DNA of 64,000 nucleotides from an uncultured Trichococcus sp. (GCF_963667775.1 NZ_OY764015.1:874501-938500), one strand, 5' to 3'; positions 43,332 through 52,746 are shown, numbered from the stretch's first letter. The notes: generated from the sequence alone by a model not told the origin. Program-made: numbers and translations.

Positions 43332-43596
43332 TTGAATTACTCCCTTCTTTTTTTAAAATAACGCTAAAAGCGGTATTGTTACCAAAAAAAATATAGTCCT
43401 GAGGAATGTTATAGATCTGCTCAATTTTTAAAATCATTGAATAATCTATTTTGCTGCTATCTCTTTCCAATGCTCTAAGCGTCATCACTGAAATACCAAG
43501 CAGTTCAGCAGCTTCTTCCTGTTTCATTCCCATCCTAACTCTCAAGCTTCTTAGTGAAAATTTTAGGTTATTAGGAATTTTTTTTTTGTTTGTCAT
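43324..43596 (-). CDS. Cro-like XRE regulator
   Basis: 90 residues; LRSLRVRMGMKQEEAAELLGISVMTLRALERDSSK is an XRE HTH. Divergent to the repressor gene, first gene of the leftward lytic unit. Confidence 0.82.
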   Translation of the reverse strand: MTNKKKIPNNLKFSLRSLRVRMGMKQEEAAELLGISVMTLRALERDSSKIDYSMILKIEQIYNIPQDYIFFGNNTAFSVILKKEGSNSNE

Positions 43597-43620
43597 CGTC
43601 GTTCACTCCCTTCTGTAAAT

Positions 43621-43649
43621 ATCATATACCGCTTAAAGCGTTATTGCAA
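43621..43649 (-). promoter_or_regulatory. Lytic (leftward) promoter with operator in the spacer
   Basis: Minus strand TTGCAA, 17 bp, TATGAT. The whole 17-bp spacer (43627-43643) is the operator-like site TAACGCTTTAAGCGGTA. A repressor bound there would block RNA polymerase directly. Confidence 0.8.
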
Positions 43650-43655
43650 GTTTTA

Positions 43656-43672
43656 TTTTGCAAAAAGCGTTA
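43656..43672. promoter_or_regulatory. Middle operator-like site
   Basis: TAACGCTTTTTGCAAAA on the minus strand, sharing TAACGCTTT with the other two sites; one half-site is degenerate. Confidence 0.6.
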
Positions 43673-43689
43673 TTTTTTTTGCTTTTTGT

Positions 43690-43718
43690 TTGGACAACTA
43701 CGCTTTTTACGTTATTAT
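43690..43718 (+). promoter_or_regulatory. Repressor promoter with operator in the spacer
   Basis: TTGGAC, 17 bp, TATTAT. The spacer and -10 edge (43698-43714) hold CTACGCTTTTTACGTTA, a third copy of the operator pattern. Confidence 0.75.
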
Positions 43719-43749
43719 TAAGTTATAAAATCATAAGGAGGTGTGTTAA

Positions 43750-44394
43750 GTGGTTGATGAAATTAAAACTATTTTCTCAAAGAATTTGAATGCCTTAATG
43801 AACAGAACAGGCATGAATGTGAGTGATGTATCTGACAAAACCGGAATTCCCTATTCGACAGTAAACGACTGGAAAAACGGCAAAAAGATGCCTCGCGGCG
43901 GGAGTCTTCAGAAGCTAGCGGATTTCTTTCACGTTAACCTATCTGATTTAACATCCGAGTTAAACATGAACGCAACGCCATCAAACATAATTCCAATTAC
44001 AGATAACAACATGGTCCGCATCCCCATTATAGGAACCATAGCATGCGGCGATCCAATCCTGGCAGATGAAAATATCATCGGCTATCGCTACCATCTAAGA
44101 GAAACCTTGCCAAGCGGTGATACTTTTTATTTGAAGGCTGCCGGCGACAGCATGGAACCAACGATCAGAAACGGTGCGGATGTGCTAATCAGATTGCAGG
44201 AAGAAGTTGAAGACGGTGAGATTGCGGCTGTACTTGTGAATGGGGACACAGAAGCGACCTTAAAGAGAGTTAAGAAGCAAGGGGATATCATAATGTTGGT
44301 GGCGGAGAACAGCGCGTATGCTCCATATATCATAACAGAGCTTAATCCAGCTAGGATACTCGGTAAAGCTGTAGAGGTTGTTTTTGATTTATAG
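43750..44394 (+). CDS. CI-like repressor, LexA/S24-type
   Basis: 214 residues. XRE HTH (about 20-50: MNVSDVSDKTGIPYSTVNDWK), then an S24 autoproteolysis domain: predicted scissile ACG at IIGTIACGDPI (about 98), catalytic serine in AAGDSMEP (about 137) and lysine in EATLKRVKK (about 175). The domain predicts RecA-induced self-cleavage and SOS induction. GTG start with AAGGAGG upstream. Confidence 0.92.
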   Translation: MVDEIKTIFSKNLNALMNRTGMNVSDVSDKTGIPYSTVNDWKNGKKMPRGGSLQKLADFFHVNLSDLTSELNMNATPSNIIPITDNNMVRIPIIGTIACGDPILADENIIGYRYHLRETLPSGDTFYLKAAGDSMEPTIRNGADVLIRLQEEVEDGEIAAVLVNGDTEATLKRVKKQGDIIMLVAENSAYAPYIITELNPARILGKAVEVVFDL

Positions 44395-44432
44395 AAATAG
44401 CCTACCTCAATGGAATAGGAGAGTATTTTATA

Positions 44433-45128
44433 ATGAAAATCTCAAAGAATTTTTTGCTATTTGGAGTAACGATTTCGCTGTTAATGGGTTGCGCAAAAAA
44501 CGATGTATCTGAAGCATCTATTGAAGAACCTAAAGACGGAACTAGCCAAATTGAATCGAACAATAATCTGATTGCTACTTATGAAAGTAAATTAGCAGAC
44601 GAACAAGCAAAATACGACAGTGCTGATCTTGAAGGCGTGAAAGCTGCCTACGCTGAGACAATGGGCTTTTGGGAGAATTCGATTTCAGGTTTAAAAAGTG
44701 AAAATGAGCTGTTAGAGGATACCCTTATTTATAACGATGAATTTAAAACGGTACGTGGAATCGGAGTTTTCACACAATTAGATGAAAGTATTCTAACTGA
44801 GGAATTACAGGTATCTAGTTTTAATAATGCAGCTTTAGAAACATTAGATAAGTACAAAGATGTAGTTACAGATGGCGCTATACTTATCAATGCCCTTCCT
44901 TTTGAAGAAGATGGTGATAAATATGCCATTATATCGGTCTATTACTCGCAAGAGCAATTAGATAATATTGACTTTGAGAAAGCTTTGAATGATGATAGCG
45001 GCGAGTATTTGTATCAAAATGCAGATTATGTAAAATCTCACCCTACTATCTATGAATACTTAGAGGACAGCGGAGATTTTGATATTGTGCCCGAGTTGTT
45101 TTCATATTATTCAGGAATTAGTTATTAA
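44433..45128 (+). CDS. Prophage lipoprotein, possible superinfection exclusion factor
   Basis: 231 residues. Signal peptide with lipobox LLMGC (cleavage before C20), a Glu/Lys-rich helical part (about 45-95) and a mixed C-terminal domain. It directly follows the repressor and is co-directional, so it is likely expressed in the lysogen. Lysogenic surface lipoproteins in related phages block DNA injection by other phages; that role is inference here. Confidence 0.7.
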   Translation: MKISKNFLLFGVTISLLMGCAKNDVSEASIEEPKDGTSQIESNNNLIATYESKLADEQAKYDSADLEGVKAAYAETMGFWENSISGLKSENELLEDTLIYNDEFKTVRGIGVFTQLDESILTEELQVSSFNNAALETLDKYKDVVTDGAILINALPFEEDGDKYAIISVYYSQEQLDNIDFEKALNDDSGEYLYQNADYVKSHPTIYEYLEDSGDFDIVPELFSYYSGISY

Positions 45129-45150
45129 GCGCCACACATTAACAAACAAA

Positions 45151-45187
45151 CCCCCACTCCCCTACTTTGGACGGTAAGGAGTGAGGG
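45151..45187 (-). terminator. Terminator of the leftward lysogenic pair
   Basis: Minus strand CACCCTCACTCC paired imperfectly with GGGGAGTGGGGG, then TTTGTTTGTT. It lies about 58 bases past the stop codon of the gene at 45246. Confidence 0.6.
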
Positions 45188-45245
45188 TGATAGCAGGCAT
45201 CCTAAAATGCCTTTGGACTATTATTTCTGAATATGAGAATCTATT

Positions 45246-45809
45246 CTACGAGATGGGCTGTAGTTCTAAAGTTGCCCAAATTGTTATAAGCACAACTAAA
45301 AGCGGGACTATAATACTTCCTACAACGAATTTTATCGTGCTGTTTTTCTTGTCTTTACTATCGTTATTGCTCTGGATAATTTCATCTTTGGCATCCTTAA
45401 TCATCTGGGCTACTTCGGATATAACTTCTGTCTTTGTTGCACTTAACTTTGTGTCAAAATGCGCTTTAACCTCTTCCAATTGAGCTTGAGTAATTTTTTC
45501 TGCCAAATCTTCCACCTCCAAGGTTTCATTGTTCATGCTTATTGTATCATCTTTTGGCTCTGGACTTCTAAATAATAAGCTTTCAGATTTTTTCGAATTG
45601 TTAAAGCTATGAATTCCGGTTGCTGATTGTTCAACTTGAGTTGGTATCTCCGGTTTCGGTGTGAAGATTGAAGGCGAAGATAAAGAGGATGTTGCAATGA
45701 GAATTGATGCAAGTGACATGATTAATTGTGATGAGCTTGGTGAGCTAGTTTCAGAATTCTCAAACGTTTTGCTTTGCGTATTTGTAGGAGTGAAATATGC
45801 AGTGCTCAT
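45246..45809 (-). CDS. Unknown membrane-anchored protein of the lysogenic pair
   Basis: 187 residues. A Ser/Thr-rich N-terminus with a weak hydrophobic stretch (about 28-48), a disordered Glu/Ser region, a helical coiled segment (about 95-145) and one C-terminal transmembrane helix (about 160-182: FVVGSIIVPLLVVLITIWATL). No known family. Follows the 45816 gene by six bases. The tail-anchored layout resembles membrane effectors or anchors of unknown defence systems; function not known. Confidence 0.55.
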   Translation of the reverse strand: MSTAYFTPTNTQSKTFENSETSSPSSSQLIMSLASILIATSSLSSPSIFTPKPEIPTQVEQSATGIHSFNNSKKSESLLFRSPEPKDDTISMNNETLEVEDLAEKITQAQLEEVKAHFDTKLSATKTEVISEVAQMIKDAKDEIIQSNNDSKDKKNSTIKFVVGSIIVPLLVVLITIWATLELQPIS

Positions 45810-45815
45810 ATTTCA

Positions 45816-46223
45816 TCATTGTCCCAAAATTTGATTTGCTTTCACCATAAAAGTATCTGAAAACTCGCTTCCATCAACTTTCAAATTAATAATATACTCA
45901 CCAATATTCATGAAAGGTAAATTTTTTAAATCCAAGCTAAAATTGAAGTTATCTACGCCACTTGGTACAAGCACAAGGTTTGTGCCTGTTGTATAGATTG
46001 ATTCATTAAGTTTAGTATTTAAAACTGATATTTCAATCTCATGATTCTTTCCTGTTTCGAGACCTGCTGTAACAATCGTTATCCCTAATGACAGGGCAGT
46101 TGGTACAAAAGGCGCCCTAAGTACGTATACTGGATTGATAATTAAATTGCTTGTTTGGTTATTAACATTTTGTGAAACGATGTCTTCAGATACAATGATT
46201 TTGACTTTTAAATTTTCGCTCAT
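45816..46223 (-). CDS. Unknown beta-sandwich-like protein of the lysogenic pair
   Basis: 135 residues of alternating hydrophobic pattern, with no signal peptide: ALSLGITIVTAGLETGKNHEIEISV and SLDLKNLPFMNIGEYIINLKVDGSEF suggest an Ig-like or C2-like beta sandwich. ATG 46223 is chosen because AAGGTGG lies nearby and a TATAAT promoter element occupies the upstream frame. No family assigned; it could sense a phage product. Confidence 0.5.
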   Translation of the reverse strand: MSENLKVKIIVSEDIVSQNVNNQTSNLIINPVYVLRAPFVPTALSLGITIVTAGLETGKNHEIEISVLNTKLNESIYTTGTNLVLVPSGVDNFNFSLDLKNLPFMNIGEYIINLKVDGSEFSDTFMVKANQILGQ

Positions 46224-46253
46224 AAATACCACCTTCACATTCATTTTAACATC

Positions 46254-46283
46254 ATTATAGTCATAGATGCTCTTGAACCGCAA
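46254..46283 (-). promoter_or_regulatory. Promoter of the lysogenic pair
   Basis: Minus strand TTGCGG, 18-bp spacer, perfect TATAAT, 31 bases before ATG 46223. Confidence 0.55.
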
Positions 46284-46362
46284 CGAGAACTTTTGTTCAT
46301 TGTTTAAGATGCAACAAAAAAAACACCCCTATCCCCGACCAAAGCGAAAGTGGTGTATCAAG

Positions 46363-46388
46363 AAGCCTTGTAATTAAGGCTTTTCTTT
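46363..46388 (+). terminator. Plus-strand terminator before int
   Basis: AAGCCTT, 6-base loop, AAGGCTT, then TTCTTT. It would end plus transcripts from the repressor-lipoprotein unit before they enter int. Confidence 0.65.
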
Positions 46389-46450
46389 AACACACAAAAA
46401 GAACGTATGTTTGATTTTTAATAATAAAAATCCAAAAGGAGTGCTTGAAA

Positions 46451-47587
46451 ATGAGAGGAACCATCCGAAAAAGAGGAAAAAATTATTATTACACCCTCGA
46501 TCTTCCAAAAGTGGATGGCAAGAGGCGGCAGATCGAACGCTTCGGAGGGATAACTTACGAGGACGCGGAGAATGCCCTGCGAAAAGCCATCAATGAATTG
46601 AAAGACACCGGACGCTACAAAGATGTATCTAGCATTTCCGTCCGGGATTACTTTGAGTATTGGTACGAGAACTATGTGATGACGAATTTAAAATACAACA
46701 CGCAGCAGAATTATCGCATGGTAATCGACAAACATATACTGCCCTACCTGGACAAATACTATCTCAGGGAAGTGGATCCGTCAGTTCTTCAGAATCTGGT
46801 TCATGAAGAGTTTCGGAAAGGTTACGCTCAGAAAACCATCAGCATTGTGACTTCTGTCCTGAAGAATGCTTTTCGTAAGGCTGTCTATCCGTATATGTTC
46901 CTGAAGGAAAATCCTATGGCTTATGTGGAATCACCTCGCTTCGAAAAAAGGAAACTTTCGAAAGATGAAATGAAGATCATTAGCCGGGAAGATTGGAGCA
47001 AGTTGCGCATGGCGGTTCCGGAAGCAAGTGCGTTCTATATTCCTATGATGATTGCCTATTTCACGGGTATGAGGCGCGGTGAAGTATGCGCCCTGGAGTG
47101 GAAAAATGTGGATATGGAGGACAAAATCATTCATGTTGAAGCAACGATGATCCATAAAGGCGGAGAAATAGCTGTTACGTCTCCCAAAACGGCATCCAGC
47201 TATCGAGAAATACCGTTTGGCGAGGCTTTATATGGAATTCTCAGGAAACATCAGAAACAACAAAAAGAGAACAGATTGCGTTATGGTCCTTTTTATAAAG
47301 AATCGAACTTTGTATGTACGAAGGAGGACGGTGCTCCTGTGACTCCAAATTCCATCAAATGGCACGTCGGCAAGGCTCGCGAGATTAGCGGTGTAGACTT
47401 CAATTTCCATTCCTTCCGGCATACACATGGGACCATGCTTTTGGAGAACGGCGCAACGATCAAGGAAGTCCAGGTTCGACTTGGACACTCCCGCGCAGCA
47501 ATCACATCGGATACTTATATCCATCTGACCCAAAAGAAAAAGCGAGACACAGCCGAATTATTCGACCGCATCTCGCAGGATTTCTGA
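46451..47587 (+). CDS. int: Tyrosine integrase
   Basis: 378 residues. N-terminal arm-binding domain (about 1-50), SAM-like core-binding domain (about 60-155) and catalytic domain. Catalytic set: R in TGMRRGE, K in SPKTASSYRE, H-x2-R in HSFRHTHGT, H in RLGHSRAA and nucleophile Y in DTYIHLT. Inserts the phage at the lepA 3' end. ATG 46451 (GGAG nine bases upstream) is preferred to TTG 46445. Confidence 0.95.
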   Translation: MRGTIRKRGKNYYYTLDLPKVDGKRRQIERFGGITYEDAENALRKAINELKDTGRYKDVSSISVRDYFEYWYENYVMTNLKYNTQQNYRMVIDKHILPYLDKYYLREVDPSVLQNLVHEEFRKGYAQKTISIVTSVLKNAFRKAVYPYMFLKENPMAYVESPRFEKRKLSKDEMKIISREDWSKLRMAVPEASAFYIPMMIAYFTGMRRGEVCALEWKNVDMEDKIIHVEATMIHKGGEIAVTSPKTASSYREIPFGEALYGILRKHQKQQKENRLRYGPFYKESNFVCTKEDGAPVTPNSIKWHVGKAREISGVDFNFHSFRHTHGTMLLENGATIKEVQVRLGHSRAAITSDTYIHLTQKKKRDTAELFDRISQDF

Positions 47588-47594
47588 TGAACTT

Positions 47595-47635
47595 TTCACA
47601 CATTTTTTAAATGATGTGTGAAAAATGTGTGAAAA
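47595..47635. repeat. Three TGTGTGAA copies beside attR (arm-site candidates)
   Basis: An inverted TTCACACAT at 47595-47603 and two direct ATGTGTGAAAA units at 47614-47635. The first and second copies also form a 9-bp stem. Parallel to the tandem pair next to attL. Confidence 0.6.
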
Positions 47636-47686
47636 ATACTTTGCTGAAGGATTGAAACGGGCTAGTAAGGTTGATATAACAGCCTT

Positions 47687-49510
47687 CTAGTCCTCTTCCA
47701 TCTTCAGAACGGCCATGAAGGCTTCTTGTGGAACCTCGACGGATCCGACTTGCTTCATGCGCTTCTTGCCTTCTTTTTGTTTATCAAGCAATTTGCGCTT
47801 ACGGGAAATATCCCCGCCGTAACATTTGGCCAGTACGTTTTTGCGCAAGGCTTTGATGGTGGTTCTTGCCAAGATTTTGTTGCCGATCGTCGCTTGAATC
47901 GGGACTTCGAATTGTTGGCGTGGAATCAAACCACGTAATTTTTCGGTGATTATTTTCCCGCGGGCATAAGCGAAATCGCGATGCACGATCAGACTTAAGG
48001 CATCGACTGCTTCGCCGTTCAAGAGGATATCCATCTTGACCAATTTACTTGGACGGTAACCGATCAATTCATAGTCAAGAGAAGCGTAACCCTTCGTGCT
48101 TGATTTCAATCGGTCGAAGAAATCGAAGATGATCTCCGCCAGAGGCATTTCATAGACGACGTTGACACGGAAATCATCCAAATAATCCATCGTAACGAAA
48201 GTGCCGCGTTTCTTCTGAGCGATATCCATGACGGCGCCGACATAGTCGTTAGGCACCATCATGCTTGCTTTCACATACGGCTCTTCGACACTTTCGATTG
48301 TAGTCGCATCGGGCATTTCCGAAGGATTGTCGATCTCCAAAAATTCGCCATCGGTCTTGTTGACACGATAAATAACAGATGGCGCTGTCGTGATGATGTC
48401 CAAACCGAATTCGCGTTCGATCCGTTCCTGGATGACGTCCATATGCAGCATGCCTAAAAATCCGGTACGGAAACCGAAACCTAATGCTTGCGAAGATTCC
48501 GCCTCGAACTGCAGGGAAGCATCATTCAATTGCAGTTTTTCCAAAGCTTCACGCAAGTCATTGAAGTCCGATGCATCAACTGGGTAGATACCACAGTATA
48601 CCATCGGGTTCATTTTGCGGTAACCGGCCAAGGCTTCGCTGGCAGGATTGTTCGCCAACGTGACCGTGTCACCGACCTGTGTATCTTGGATTGTTTTGAT
48701 GCCGGCAGTCAAATAGCCTACGTCACCGACCATCAAAAAGTCGCGTTTGATCGGTTTCGGCGAGAAAATCCCTACTTCAATGACTTCGTACTCTTTGCCG
48801 TTAGCCATAAATCTGATCATGTCGCCTGGACGGACCACACCGTTTTTGATCCGGATATTTAGGACGACTCCCCGATATGGGTCATAGACCGAATCAAAAA
48901 CCAAAGCCTGCAAAGGTGCTTCCAAGTCGCCTTCCGGAGCCGGAACTTTTGTAACAATCTGTTCCAGCAGTTCAGGAATGCCTAAGCCGATTTTTGCGCT
49001 CGCCAAAACAGCATCGCTGGCATCGATACCGATGACATCCTCTACCTCTGCCCTGACACGTTCAGGATCTGCGGCAGGCAAATCGATTTTGTTGATGACA
49101 GGCACGATTTCCAGGTTGTTGTCCAAAGCCAGATAAACGTTGGCGAGCGTTTGTGCTTCGACCCCTTGCGCCGCATCCACTACCAGGATCGCCCCTTCGC
49201 AGGCTGCCAAACTGCGGGATACTTCATACGTAAAGTCGACGTGTCCCGGTGTGTCGATCAGATGGAAGATGTAATCTTCTCCATCGTTGGCCCTATAAGT
49301 CAACTCGACGGCATTTAATTTTATGGTGATGCCCCGTTCTCTTTCGAGATCCATGGAATCCAATAATTGTGCCTGCATATCACGATCGGCGACTGTATCG
49401 GTCATTTGGAGAATTCTGTCCGCCAATGTGGATTTACCATGGTCAATATGGGCAATGATGGAAAAATTTCTGATCATTTTTTGTCGTTGCTTCATCTCTT
49501 CTAAGTTCAT
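47687..49510 (-). CDS. lepA: Elongation factor 4 (LepA GTPase)
   Basis: 607 residues, a ribosome-bound GTPase that helps translation under stress. G1 [12 protein letters not shown]3 DTPGHVDF, G4 NKIDLP, and the LepA C-terminal [19 protein letters not shown] with [12 protein letters not shown]. The final 13 codons are within the phage attachment repeat, so the gene is intact after integration. Its transcript now runs into int antisense because no terminator follows. Confidence 0.97.
   Translation of the reverse strand: MNLEEMKQRQKMIRNFSIIAHIDHGKSTLADRILQMTDTVADRDMQAQLLDSMDLERERGITIKLNAVELTYRANDGEDYIFHLIDTPGHVDFTYEVSRSLAACEGAILVVDAAQGVEAQTLANVYLALDNNLEIVPVINKIDLPAADPERVRAEVEDVIGIDASDAVLASAKIGLGIPELLEQIVTKVPAPEGDLEAPLQALVFDSVYDPYRGVVLNIRIKNGVVRPGDMIRFMANGKEYEVIEVGIFSPKPIKRDFLMVGDVGYLTAGIKTIQDTQVGDTVTLANNPASEALAGYRKMNPMVYCGIYPVDASDFNDLREALEKLQLNDASLQFEAESSQALGFGFRTGFLGMLHMDVIQERIEREFGLDIITTAPSVIYRVNKTDGEFLEIDNPSEMPDATTIESVEEPYVKASMMVPNDYVGAVMDIAQKKRGTFVTMDYLDDFRVNVVYEMPLAEIIFDFFDRLKSSTKGYASLDYELIGYRPSKLVKMDILLNGEAVDALSLIVHRDFAYARGKIITEKLRGLIPRQQFEVPIQATIGNKILARTTIKALRKNVLAKCYGGDISRKRKLLDKQKEGKKRMKQVGSVEVPQEAFMAVLKMEED
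47688..47729. repeat. attR core inside lepA 3' end
   Basis: Second copy of the 42-bp repeat, in frame with the end of lepA; TAG stop codon at 47689-47687. Confidence 0.93.
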
Positions 49511-49643
49511 TATCGTTGCTCACTTTCTCTGACGTCCATTCGTTCACTTAAAAATTATACCAATCTAAAGCCTTTATGACAAGATGCCGACTCAGATTGG
49601 CAAGCCTTTCTCACTTTTCTCACTTTTGTTTGAATAATTAGCG

Positions 49644-49675
49644 AAAAAAGAATCCGGTGGCTCCCCACCGGATTC
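49644..49675 (-). terminator. Terminator of pckA
   Basis: Perfect 11-bp stem GAATCCGGTGG / CCACCGGATTC, then TTTTTTCG on the minus strand, 14 bases past the stop codon. Confidence 0.9.
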
Positions 49676-49689
49676 TTTCCAATTGACAC

Positions 49690-51336
49690 TTAAAAAGCAT
49701 CAATGATATTTTGCAACGCTTGGATGGATTCATCAGGCAACTGTACAGTCGGATGGGCTGCATTGAATTCTTCCAAGAAATCTTCCCGTAGCTGCATGCG
49801 TCTTCTTACCAACTTCGTATAGTCTTTGTCTTCAAAATCGGGGTCGAAGCCTTCCACCGGCAGATAACTGAGATGAGGTGCCTCCCCGAATGGGACAAAT
49901 GATGCAGTCCCTTCTACGACACTTTCGATGACACCCAAAGACACTTCCTTCGGTATTTTTTTACCCATGAAAAATCCAGTATTGATGATGTAGCAGTCGA
50001 CATCTTCGTGAGCCAGCAACTCTTTGAAGCCGTCATAATCCTCAACCAATGGATAGACCCGGAACGGATTTGCGAATGGTTCGATGACCAGTGTGTCTGC
50101 CGATTCCCCTTTCTTCAGCGTTTCCGCAGTCGTGCGTTTCGTAGCCAATGTCGTGCCGAAAGTTGCCGCCAGGACCGCATCGTCGACCTTCACCAAAGGC
50201 GGCAAGGCATCGTCCTTCATGATCCAATAGACGGCATTGATCGGCTCTTCGAACTTATCCACGCGATTCGGAGTGGAGTAGCGTGATTTGACGGTACGTC
50301 CATTGCCGTTTCGGATATCTTCGGTCACCAACACAATTTTGCCGTCTGCATCCTTTGTTACGCCCACATTCTGGACAGTCACGAAATAGTCCTGTTCGGG
50401 GTGATCGGCGGGATAATCCTGGGTCTTATCGAAATAGGAAGGTTCCAAAGCGATGGAGGAGCCATCCTTCAAATCGATCAGGAAGGCATCGTCATGCAGC
50501 ACCTTCACTTCATATTTGTTGTCGTGCTTGGAATGGGTCAAAGTCGATTTGCCTGACCCCGAAAGCCCGAAGAAGGAAGCAACATACGAACCGCCATCAT
50601 GAAGGCGGAAGTGTTTTTGTCCACCATGACAAGCAACGAAGCCATTCCGATGACCGGTCCCCCAAGCAAGCGTCAGTGTACCTTTTTTGAACTCACCGAA
50701 ATATTGCATTCCCAGAATGCAGGCGACGTTTCTGTCGGGCTCGAAGATAGCCACACCCAGCGGATAATCCGGATGGCGCCAGTCGGGATCCGTATAGATG
50801 TAGATGTCACCTTCATTGTACAGCTTCGACTGCGCGTACATTTCCTGATATTCCGGGTTGTTCCATTGGAAGTTCAACAGCCAAGAATAGAGACTGTTTT
50901 CGTATCCCTCGGGAAAAGCGATATGCGCCTTGATGATGAAATCTTTATCCAGACCCACATAGCCTGTCGCTTTGTAGTAATGGCGAAGTCTGTTTTTATA
51001 GATGACATCCCGGATGATGCCTTCAAGGAGTTCGTCTTCTTCTTTGTTCTCGCCGATGATACGTCTGGCGCGGGCGCTGCGGCCGATGATTCTCCCGCCG
51101 TTTTCGACAAGGACTTTTGCATCATCCGGCAATCCCAATTCTTTTGTATGGAGAACAGGCAGATCGGTCACGATCACTCCTGCAGCGTTCAGAGCGAGTT
51201 CATAGGCTTCCGTCATGTCCGTGACTTCCTGCATGTTTCTGCCATAAAAAGCTGTTTCGACCGTTGTCCGGAATTTCGTAAGTAAAGGGTTGGACTTCTT
51301 TAATTCGGATCTTTTGAACGATTCTCTCGTAGCCAT
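49690..51336 (-). CDS. pckA: Phosphoenolpyruvate carboxykinase (ATP)
   Basis: 548 residues. Kinase loop FFGLSGSGKSTLTH (about 250-263), metal site HDDAFLIDL and SRYSTPNRVDKFEEP. Interconverts oxaloacetate and phosphoenolpyruvate; in fermentative bacteria it can run toward oxaloacetate and succinate. ATG with AAGAGGTG upstream, own promoter and terminator. Confidence 0.96.
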   Translation of the reverse strand: MATRESFKRSELKKSNPLLTKFRTTVETAFYGRNMQEVTDMTEAYELALNAAGVIVTDLPVLHTKELGLPDDAKVLVENGGRIIGRSARARRIIGENKEEDELLEGIIRDVIYKNRLRHYYKATGYVGLDKDFIIKAHIAFPEGYENSLYSWLLNFQWNNPEYQEMYAQSKLYNEGDIYIYTDPDWRHPDYPLGVAIFEPDRNVACILGMQYFGEFKKGTLTLAWGTGHRNGFVACHGGQKHFRLHDGGSYVASFFGLSGSGKSTLTHSKHDNKYEVKVLHDDAFLIDLKDGSSIALEPSYFDKTQDYPADHPEQDYFVTVQNVGVTKDADGKIVLVTEDIRNGNGRTVKSRYSTPNRVDKFEEPINAVYWIMKDDALPPLVKVDDAVLAATFGTTLATKRTTAETLKKGESADTLVIEPFANPFRVYPLVEDYDGFKELLAHEDVDCYIINTGFFMGKKIPKEVSLGVIESVVEGTASFVPFGEAPHLSYLPVEGFDPDFEDKDYTKLVRRRMQLREDFLEEFNAAHPTVQLPDESIQALQNIIDAF

Positions 51337-51365
51337 TTACGTCACCTCTTTTATTTGATACTTCC

Positions 51366-51402
51366 ATTATAATCCTATTTCTTCAAAATGTAACCCCTTT
51401 CA
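51366..51402 (-). promoter_or_regulatory. pckA promoter with overlapping cre-like site
   Basis: Minus strand GTTACA, 17-bp spacer, TATAAT. TGTAACCCCTTTCA at 51389-51402 matches the CcpA cre consensus TGWAANCGNTNWCA at all but one fixed position and covers the -35. Confidence 0.55.
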
Positions 51403-51497
51403 TTATAAAATTAGCGAATATTTATTCTTTTTCTATAAAAAAAGTGTCGCTTTCCCTCATGTTAGTTACAAAAAATCTAACAGAATAGCGTATGGGC

Positions 51498-51540
51498 AAA
51501 AAAATGAACCGCTGCGATGTCATTTCCAACGCAACGGTTC
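51498..51540 (-). terminator. Terminator of the dnaK operon
   Basis: GAACCGTTGCG / CGCAGCGGTTC stem with one mismatch, then ATTTTTTTG on the minus strand. Confidence 0.85.
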
Positions 51541-51551
51541 ATTCAGCTTAT

Positions 51552-52691
51552 TTACTTTTTATTTTTGAAGGCGTCCTTTACTTTATCAAAAAAATTGGCT
51601 TCGTCTTCCACCAGCGTATCGCCGCCTGCTGCTGCGAATGCGCGGATTGCCTCTCTTTGTTTCTCGCTAAGGTTTTTCGGCGTGACGACTGTCACTTTAA
51701 CGTGCTGATCACCATTTCCGGTTCCGCGTAAGCGCGGCGCCCCTTTGCCTTTCAGGCGGAAATTCGTGCCCGTCTGCGTGCCGGCAGGAATCTTCAGTTT
51801 CACTTTTCCATGTACGGTAGGCACTTCAATCTCATCACCCAAAGCGGCTTGGGCGAAGCTGATCGGAAGCGTGTAATAGATTTCTGTCCCTTCACGATCG
51901 AAAATATCGCTTGGCTCCACTTGGAAAACAACATACAGATCACCATACGGACCGCCATTGCTGCCGACTTCCCCTTGGCCGTTCAAGCGCATCTGTTGTC
52001 CATCGTCGACGCCAGGAGGGATTGTGACTGCCACAGAATGATCGGTTTCGACATGCCCTTTGCCGTAGCACGTTGTACATTTATCCGTGATCTCTTTACC
52101 TGTTCCGCCGCAGACATCACAGACTGCCTGCGTCATTACGCGGCCGAAAGGTGTATTCCGTTCGACACCGACCGCTCCAGAACCATGACATTTCGAGCAC
52201 GTTTTCGGCTGCGTGCCCGGTTTTGCGCCGGAACCACTGCAGGTTTTGCATTCTTCATCACGTTTGTAACGGATGGTTTCTTTTTTCCCGAAGATCGCTT
52301 CTTCAAATGTAAGGTGGATACGGTATTGTAAATCGGAGCCTTGACGGGGGGCATTCGGATTTCTGCCGCGACCGCCTCCGCCTCCGAAAAAGGAATCAAA
52401 GATGTCTTCAAATCCGCCGGAGAACCCGCCGAACCCACCGCCATAACCGCCGCCTGCCCCAAAGTTGGGATCAGTACTGGCATGGCCGTATTGGTCGTAG
52501 GCCGCGCGTTTGTTGCCGTCGCTCAAGACTTCATAAGCTTCAGCAAGCTCCTTGAATTTGTCTTCTGCGCCCGCTTCTTTATTGATATCCGGGTGAAATT
52601 TTTTGGAAAGTTTCCGGTAAGCTTTTTTTATTTCATCGTCTGTGGCATCCTTCGACACACCCAAGACATCATAATAATCTCTTTTCGCCAT
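51552..52691 (-). CDS. dnaJ: Chaperone DnaJ
   Basis: 379 residues: J domain with HPD (KKFHPDINK), Gly/Phe-rich stretch (about 70-110), four zinc motifs [32 protein letters not shown], and C-terminal substrate domains. Start ATG 52691 with GGAGG. Confidence 0.97.
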   Translation of the reverse strand: MAKRDYYDVLGVSKDATDDEIKKAYRKLSKKFHPDINKEAGAEDKFKELAEAYEVLSDGNKRAAYDQYGHASTDPNFGAGGGYGGGFGGFSGGFEDIFDSFFGGGGGRGRNPNAPRQGSDLQYRIHLTFEEAIFGKKETIRYKRDEECKTCSGSGAKPGTQPKTCSKCHGSGAVGVERNTPFGRVMTQAVCDVCGGTGKEITDKCTTCYGKGHVETDHSVAVTIPPGVDDGQQMRLNGQGEVGSNGGPYGDLYVVFQVEPSDIFDREGTEIYYTLPISFAQAALGDEIEVPTVHGKVKLKIPAGTQTGTNFRLKGKGAPRLRGTGNGDQHVKVTVVTPKNLSEKQREAIRAFAAAGGDTLVEDEANFFDKVKDAFKNKK

Positions 52692-52746
52692 TGTTTCGCC
52701 TCCATTGATTGGCTTCATCTGAACATTTTATCTCTATACAGTGAGA

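Larger units (their letters stand above)
9130..47729. mobile_element. Temperate siphophage prophage integrated in lepA
   Basis: Bounded by an exact 42-bp direct repeat (9130-9171 and 47688-47729), giving a phage genome of 38,558 bp. The integrase lies at the right end, the structural genes read leftward, and all expected modules are present: integration, immunity, recombination, replication, packaging, head, tail, baseplate and lysis. No module is obviously broken, so the element may be inducible. The long tape measure, Dit and tail-spike proteins without sheath genes indicate a non-contractile tail. Confidence 0.95.

Noticed and set aside
45181-45483. 100-codon plus-strand hydrophobic frame
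   Set aside because: Mirror image of the transmembrane helix of the minus-strand gene; it also overlaps the terminator stem at 45151-45187.
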